DNA of 64,000 nucleotides, taken from assembly GCA_963770485.1 (NCBI GenBank), contig CAVYPX010000009.1, positions 496,001-560,000 on the forward strand, read 5' to 3'. Shown here piece by piece: positions 59,460 to 64,000 of this stretch (position 1 is its first letter; every line of letters starts with the position of its first letter). Position numbers and translations under genes: made by a program. The notes beneath the pieces were generated by a model. It did no database searches and was not told the DNA's origin. It was given only the letters and a program-made list of their open reading frames with translations. The stretch comes from CAVVEC01 sp963770485 (lineage in GTDB: Bacteria; Acidobacteriota; Terriglobia; Terriglobales; Acidobacteriaceae).

Positions 59460-60944
59460 ATGAGAAAACCGTTTCTGGTGTCGGGTTTGCTTTCGCTTTT
59501 GTTTTGTGGGGCTTGCGGATCGAACGGAGGCTTCCACACGCCCGTAGGAACGGGCACTGGCAATTTCTCCGCCGCCAGCTTGAACGGTCAGTACGTATAC
59601 CAGCTAGCAGGAACGGATTTCACTTCCGGCTCCCCCGTACCCTATCGGGAAGCCGGCGTTTTTATGGCTAACGGCGCCGGGAGTATCACCGGCGGCACGG
59701 ATGATTTTTGCGAGGGAAGCACCTGCACATCTGCTAATCCGGTCACTGGTTCCTACACCATCGGCAACGATGGCACCGGCAGCCTGAGCCTGAGTGTTGG
59801 TATCAATCTGGACGTAACCCTGGTCAGTTCGTCCAAGGTCTATCTCATGGAGACCGATAACGTCAACGCCGGCGGGATCGCTGAACTCCAAACAACCTCA
59901 TCATCTATATTGTCCTCCGCTCCCAGCGGGACGTTCGCCTTTCGCATGCACACCGTCAGCTCAGCGCAGGGTTCTTCATCGGTTGTGGGGGCGCTTACGA
60001 TTACCAGCGGAGCGGTCTCTGGCAACGATGACGTGGAGCGCGGAGGAGTCTTTGACAACGGCGGCGCCAACCCTCTGACTTTGACCGGCTCGTTCAGTGC
60101 TCCCAGCAACGGCCGCGGTACGGGAACGATTACCGACAGCTCGAACGTAACCTCGGATTTTGTGTATTACATCGTGGATGGCAACAATGTGCGCTGGCTT
60201 TCGACTGACTCCGGCATTCTTGGGCTAGGCCGCGCGGAAAAGCAGACAGGCGCACCCTTTTCTGCGGCTTCGCTCTCCGGCGGTTATGCCTTTGGCAGCC
60301 GAGCGGATGACAACACCTACCTCGGCGGAGTCAACACCGTGGGCAGCTTCAGCACGGCGGGCACTGGCAGCATCAGTGACGGAGCCTACGACTCGGTTCA
60401 GGATGGCAATTCCTTCGTGGACATCGCCTTCACCGGAAGTTACACCATGGCTTCCAATGGACGGGCTGCAGTGATTTTGAACCCCTCCGGCGGCACGCAG
60501 GTGCAGCAGGTGTTCTGGATGGTCAACAAAACGCGCGCCTTCCTCATCACTAATGATTCGACCAAGTATGAAGACGGCACGCTTGACCAGCAGCAGGGAA
60601 CTTTCTCCACTGGTACCCTGAATGGCCAGTACGCGTTCGTGATGGATGGATTCAATTTGAACACAAGTCTTTACGTGGATCGGATCGGCTGGATTCAGTG
60701 GAATGGATCTGGGAACCTGACCTGGAATGAAGTGGTGAACGATTCCGGGTCAGTGCAACAGCCCGGATTTCTTTCAGGAACTTATTCCGTGGGGAGCAAC
60801 GGACGGGCAACTGCCTCAGTCAACAATCTTTCGCTCAATGCGAACGACCTGATCTTCTATCTAGTTTCCGGCGGCACTGCCTACGTCCTGCAAAACGACC
60901 CGGGGGTGGAGATGATTGGGGTCACGAGTGTGCAAACACAGTAG
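59460..60944 (+). CDS. Secreted lipoprotein-like repeat protein
   Basis: 494 aa from ATG 59460 (ATG 59436 also possible). An N-terminal signal with a Cys near its end (LSLLFCGACGS) suggests a lipoprotein. The rest is about four diverged repeats of about 115 residues, each beginning with a motif such as FSAASLNGQYVYQLAGTDF, FSAASLSGGYAFGSRADD or FSTGTLNGQYAFVMDGFNL, rich in Gly, Ser, Thr and Asn. It is probably a beta-rich surface protein. I do not know its function. Confidence 0.72.
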   Translation: MRKPFLVSGLLSLLFCGACGSNGGFHTPVGTGTGNFSAASLNGQYVYQLAGTDFTSGSPVPYREAGVFMANGAGSITGGTDDFCEGSTCTSANPVTGSYTIGNDGTGSLSLSVGINLDVTLVSSSKVYLMETDNVNAGGIAELQTTSSSILSSAPSGTFAFRMHTVSSAQGSSSVVGALTITSGAVSGNDDVERGGVFDNGGANPLTLTGSFSAPSNGRGTGTITDSSNVTSDFVYYIVDGNNVRWLSTDSGILGLGRAEKQTGAPFSAASLSGGYAFGSRADDNTYLGGVNTVGSFSTAGTGSISDGAYDSVQDGNSFVDIAFTGSYTMASNGRAAVILNPSGGTQVQQVFWMVNKTRAFLITNDSTKYEDGTLDQQQGTFSTGTLNGQYAFVMDGFNLNTSLYVDRIGWIQWNGSGNLTWNEVVNDSGSVQQPGFLSGTYSVGSNGRATASVNNLSLNANDLIFYLVSGGTAYVLQNDPGVEMIGVTSVQTQ

Positions 60945-60948
60945 TGAA

Positions 60949-61100
60949 GGAGTCAGTGGCCAGTAGTCAGTAGTCAGCGATTGGTGGTCAGTCGATAACT
61001 CGCGCTACCGACTCCTAACTACCGACTCCTAACTACCGACTACCGACTCCTGACTACCGACTCCTGACTACCGACTCCTGACTCCTGACTCCTGACCACT
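60949..61100. repeat. Short-tandem ACTCCTGACTACCG repeat tract
   Basis: About 12 degenerate units of CCGACTCCTGACTA and CCGACTCCTAACTA occupy 61007-61095. The left part (AGTCAGTGGCCAGTAGTCAG) carries the complementary words, so the tract folds into an imperfect inverted repeat. It lies between convergent genes. Confidence 0.85.
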
Positions 61101-61101
61101 T

Positions 61102-62664
61102 CTAAGCCACCTGCCACACCGTATCCAGCACTGTCCCGTCGACCCATTTCACCACGGCGACGGGACGATCGCCCAGCTTCGGCCGGGCTGGCTTGCCTCC
61201 GCAGATGCGCTCTACCTCGGCCTTGATGTCCTGAATCGGGCGGATCGGTAGACTGGAACCCTTGGCCGCATCGAGCAAATCTTGGCGCCGAGGATTGATC
61301 GCAATCCCCCGCTCCGTTGCTACGACATCGATCAACTCGCCAGGGCCGGTGAGCGTCGTAACTTCGTCAACGATCACCGGAATGCGGTCGCGGAATGATG
61401 GCACCGCCAGAATCGTGCATCCGGCAGCAAGGCAGTTCTGCCATCCGCCAATTCCGTGCAAAAGCCGCCCATCGGAGTGTGTCACAACGTTCGCGTTGAA
61501 GTTGACGTCAACTTCCGTTGCGCCGAGAACTACGGCATCGACCATGGACGCAAAATTTCCCTTGCCGTGATAGTTGTACGAAGTGAAAGGTGACGTGGCC
61601 ACGTGACGTGGATCGCTGGCGATGGATTTCACGCCGTCGAGATCAAATGTCTGTCCATCGAGGATGTAATCCGTCAAGCCTTCCTGCAGCATCTCCACCA
61701 GATATCGGGTGGACCCTCCCCGCACGAAGCGAGCTTTCACCCCATCTTCTTTCATCATGCGGCGGAGATAATCCACAAAGGCCAGCGCAATGCCGCCTGC
61801 GCCTGCCTGGAACGAGAATCCGTTGCGCATGATGCCCGCATCACGCAGAAAACTCGCCACCAAGTGCGCGATGCGCAAGCGGTCCGGAGAGCGGGTCATT
61901 TGAGTTGTCCCGGAGACAATTTTCGCTGGATCGCCAATCGATTCGACCTCGACTACGTAATCCACGTTGTTGCCCTGGATTTGCCAGGGAATGCAGGGGA
62001 AGGGCACCAGATTGTCGGTGACCACAATGACATGGTCGGCATACATCGAATCCGCCAGCGCGAAGCCGAGCGAGCCGCATGCCGATTTTCCATGTGAACC
62101 ATCGGCATTGCCAAAAGGGTCGGCAGTGGGTGCCGCAATAACCGCAACGTCGATGTGGACTTCGCCATCCTGGACTGCCTGCCAGCGTCCGCCATGCGAG
62201 CGCAACACACCCATGCCGCGCATCTTGCCTTGCGTACAATAGTCGCCCAGCGGACCATTCATGCTGCCTTCGATGTGGTGGATGGCGCCGGACTGCATCA
62301 GTTCAATGGCGCCCTTTTGCGAGGGGAATGACGCGCTGGGGAACCACATCAGGTCTTTGACGCCGATCTTTGCCGCGGTCTCAAGCGCCATCAGCGCCAC
62401 ACGATCTCCGTCGCGCAGATGATGATGGTTGGAAATCACCATGCCGTCGCGGAGGCCGCACTTGCGCAGCGCAGTTTCAAGATTGGCGACTCGTTTGTCG
62501 CCATTCTCCGGATAGTCTTTGCTTGAGCGCACCGGGGGCGCAGCCTTGCGGCCACGCGGCTGATACTTCGCCACGCCCAGGTAAGGAATCTGCGGCTTGC
62601 CGTTGACCATGGCTGGAACCATGCGTCCGGCGGCATTTTGGGCGAGTTCAATGCGTTCGGTCAT
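61102..62664 (-). CDS. citF: Citrate lyase alpha subunit (citrate-CoA transferase)
   Basis: 520 aa, usual length. It exchanges the acetyl group on the CitD prosthetic arm for citrate. Landmarks: NLETALRKCGLRDGMVISNHHHLRDGD, GSMNGPLGDYCTQGKMRGMG, RSHGGRWQAVQDGEVHIDVA, FVRGGSTRYLVEMLQEGL, and GATEVDVNFNANVVTHSDGRLLHGIGG. It lies downstream of the CitD-CitE fusion on the same strand. Confidence 0.94.
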   Translation of the reverse strand: MTERIELAQNAAGRMVPAMVNGKPQIPYLGVAKYQPRGRKAAPPVRSSKDYPENGDKRVANLETALRKCGLRDGMVISNHHHLRDGDRVALMALETAAKIGVKDLMWFPSASFPSQKGAIELMQSGAIHHIEGSMNGPLGDYCTQGKMRGMGVLRSHGGRWQAVQDGEVHIDVAVIAAPTADPFGNADGSHGKSACGSLGFALADSMYADHVIVVTDNLVPFPCIPWQIQGNNVDYVVEVESIGDPAKIVSGTTQMTRSPDRLRIAHLVASFLRDAGIMRNGFSFQAGAGGIALAFVDYLRRMMKEDGVKARFVRGGSTRYLVEMLQEGLTDYILDGQTFDLDGVKSIASDPRHVATSPFTSYNYHGKGNFASMVDAVVLGATEVDVNFNANVVTHSDGRLLHGIGGWQNCLAAGCTILAVPSFRDRIPVIVDEVTTLTGPGELIDVVATERGIAINPRRQDLLDAAKGSSLPIRPIQDIKAEVERICGGKPARPKLGDRPVAVVKWVDGTVLDTVWQVA

Positions 62665-62746
62665 TCCGCTCGTGAGAAGCCTCCGAGATCGTGTAGGGAC
62701 GGGTCTCGGACCCGTCCAGGCCCAGCGAAAGCTCGGCAGTCATCAC

Positions 62747-63961
62747 TTATTGCGCCTTGCCCATCGCCTTTGCTCGCGCTACCAGCTTCCTGGCGCGCTC
62801 CACCACTGGGGGATCAATCATCTTTGATCCCAGGCTCACAACTCCCAACCCCTTCTGCTGTGCGTCTTCGAACGCGGCTACAATCTTCAGCGCTTTTTCG
62901 ATCTCCACCGGCAACGGCGCAAACGCTTCATGGATCACCGGGATTTGCGAGGGATGAATGCATCCCATACCTTCGAATCCCAGCGCGCGCGAATTCTCTC
63001 CCCATCGGCGCAGGCCGTCCATGTCGGCGACATCGCTAAAAACAGAATCGATAGCCTGGACCCCCGCAGCCCTCGCGGCATTCACTGTGCATGCGCGCGC
63101 GTAGGCCGATTCTTTGCCTTCGGTAGTTTTCACTACGCCCAGGTCGGCCGTGTAGTCCTCCAGCCCGATGGTCACAGCAGCCACATTCGGACTTACTGTC
63201 GCGATCGCGAATGCGTTCTCGATTCCGAGAGCAGATTCAAGGATGGGCATTAGCCAGATCGGGCGCTGAATCCCGTTGCCCGCTCTTAGTTCACCGATCA
63301 TGCGATCGACTTCGCCTACCTGGTCGGGGCGCTCTACTTTTGAAATCAGGACAAGGTCGGGCGCCTCCGGAATCACTTCCGCCAGATCTTCGAGCCCTAT
63401 GGGCAACTGGTTGATGCGCACCATGCGCTCACAGCGGCCAAAGTCAACGGCGCGCAGCGTGTTGCGCACCAGGATTCGGGCCGCGTCCTTTTCTGCGTGG
63501 TGAACAGAATCCTCCAGGTCGAGAATGATCGCGTCCGGCCCGTGCAGCGCGGCATTGATGAAGTATTTCGGCTCCGATCCAGGGAGATAGAGCCGCGAGC
63601 GCCGCAGTCGATCACGAGCGGAGGGCTCGGGAAGTGTAACTTTCTCCGGCAGAGCTTTTTTTCCGTTGCCGAGCCCCGCGCGTTTAGCCGCGGTCTCGAG
63701 CCGCGCGGAAATAACGAACGGCAATGCGCCCTCGTCGCGGATGGAAACCTTTGCGTGCTTCACGCCGAGGGATTCCAGGACTTCACGCGCCTGCGCGAGG
63801 ATGGATTTGCCGTAGTAAAGACGGACGCGCGACTCGAGGTCAATCTCCAGCCCGCCGCCGTCGCGCGGCTCCAGCGAGACGTGCAGGTCGGAGCGGACGT
63901 CTTTGCCGTAGTGACCCGCTTCGCCGGGACGAGACGATGTGACTCGGGTTGCACCGTTCAT
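62747..63961 (-). CDS. citE: Citrate lyase gamma-beta fusion (CitD-CitE)
   Basis: 404 aa. Residues 1-95 are CitD-like: DVRSDLHVSLEPRDGGGLEI, VRLYYGKSILAQAREVLESL, RDEGALPFVISARLETAAKRAG, with a Ser (RSDLHV) at the place where the phosphoribosyl-dephospho-CoA arm attaches. Residues about 115-400 are the CitE/HpcH aldolase: RRSRLYLPGSEPKYFINAAL, DAIILDLEDSVHHAEKDAAR, ILVRNTLRAV and GLEDYTADLGVVKTTEGKE. In most bacteria these are separate genes. With citF this gives a two-gene citrate lyase. The activating genes citC, citX and citG are not in the window. Confidence 0.92.
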   Translation of the reverse strand: MNGATRVTSSRPGEAGHYGKDVRSDLHVSLEPRDGGGLEIDLESRVRLYYGKSILAQAREVLESLGVKHAKVSIRDEGALPFVISARLETAAKRAGLGNGKKALPEKVTLPEPSARDRLRRSRLYLPGSEPKYFINAALHGPDAIILDLEDSVHHAEKDAARILVRNTLRAVDFGRCERMVRINQLPIGLEDLAEVIPEAPDLVLISKVERPDQVGEVDRMIGELRAGNGIQRPIWLMPILESALGIENAFAIATVSPNVAAVTIGLEDYTADLGVVKTTEGKESAYARACTVNAARAAGVQAIDSVFSDVADMDGLRRWGENSRALGFEGMGCIHPSQIPVIHEAFAPLPVEIEKALKIVAAFEDAQQKGLGVVSLGSKMIDPPVVERARKLVARAKAMGKAQ

Positions 63962-64000
63962 CTCAAGAACCTTTCAACCACAGAGGAAAACAGAGATCAC

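Noticed and set aside
60949..61100. CRISPR array
   Set aside because: The units are short (about 14 bp), directly adjacent and degenerate, with no spacers and no cas genes nearby.

Overview
The window is high-GC bacterial DNA (roughly 58-60% by eye). It looks like chromosome from an Acidobacteriota, probably a soil lineage related to Koribacter. That assignment is an inference from gene content: a carboxypeptidase-regulatory/TonB-type receptor, a GloVer-repeat secreted protein, a PEGA-tailed kinase homologue, a B12-dependent ribonucleotide reductase, and many dispersed intergenic repeats. No rRNA, CRISPR array or prophage is visible.

Layout. 0.1-3.6 kb: tRNA-Leu with a duplicated 3' end, a small CDS, an ammonium transporter and an outer-membrane porin. 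4.5-12.5 kb: aromatic amino acid cluster (trpC-trpF-trpB, a degenerate higBA module on the opposite strand, trpA, chorismate mutase, DAHP synthase, a PilT-like ATPase, tyrA). 12.7-19.2 kb: 3-oxoacid CoA-transferase, M28 peptidase, redoxin, mutY, rlpA. 19.2-24.1 kb: a mobile-element graveyard (IS3-like remnant, PIN-toxin remnant, frameshifted IS1182-family element) with accessory genes. 24.3-30.6 kb: 3-hydroxyacyl-CoA dehydrogenase, a cNMP-binding protein without a DNA-binding domain, a large membrane pseudokinase with PEGA domains, a GloVer protein. 30.7-36.4 kb: ABC export/lipoprotein-release type cassette with three permeases. 36.9-41.6 kb: CoA-transferase plus 2-oxoacid:ferredoxin oxidoreductase operon. 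42.5-45.2 kb: repeat-rich, lower-GC island with an orphan 548-aa protein carrying a nucleoside-deoxyribosyltransferase-like domain. 45.2-50.9 kb: nrdJ with a long leader, small genes, ParDE and superoxide dismutase. 51-60.9 kb: TonB-type receptor, PilZ protein, hybrid histidine kinase, MsrPQ methionine-sulfoxide repair, repeat lipoprotein. 61.1-64 kb: citrate lyase (CitF and a CitD-CitE fusion).

The most interesting points are: a kinase homologue that has lost the glycine loop, catalytic Asp, DFG Asp and alpha-F Asp; the orphan NDT-like protein with an N-terminal Cys cluster; a set of near-perfect CRP-type operators (GTGA-N6-TCAC) in front of several transcription units; and the nrdJ control region (NrdR-like boxes, TTGACA-N17-TACTGT promoter, DnaA-box-like sites, and a ~450-nt leader with a 23-codon ORF). 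Several families of palindromic or short-tandem intergenic repeats recur across the window. Gene functions come from recognised protein motifs. Regulatory calls come from reading the DNA by eye and are less certain.
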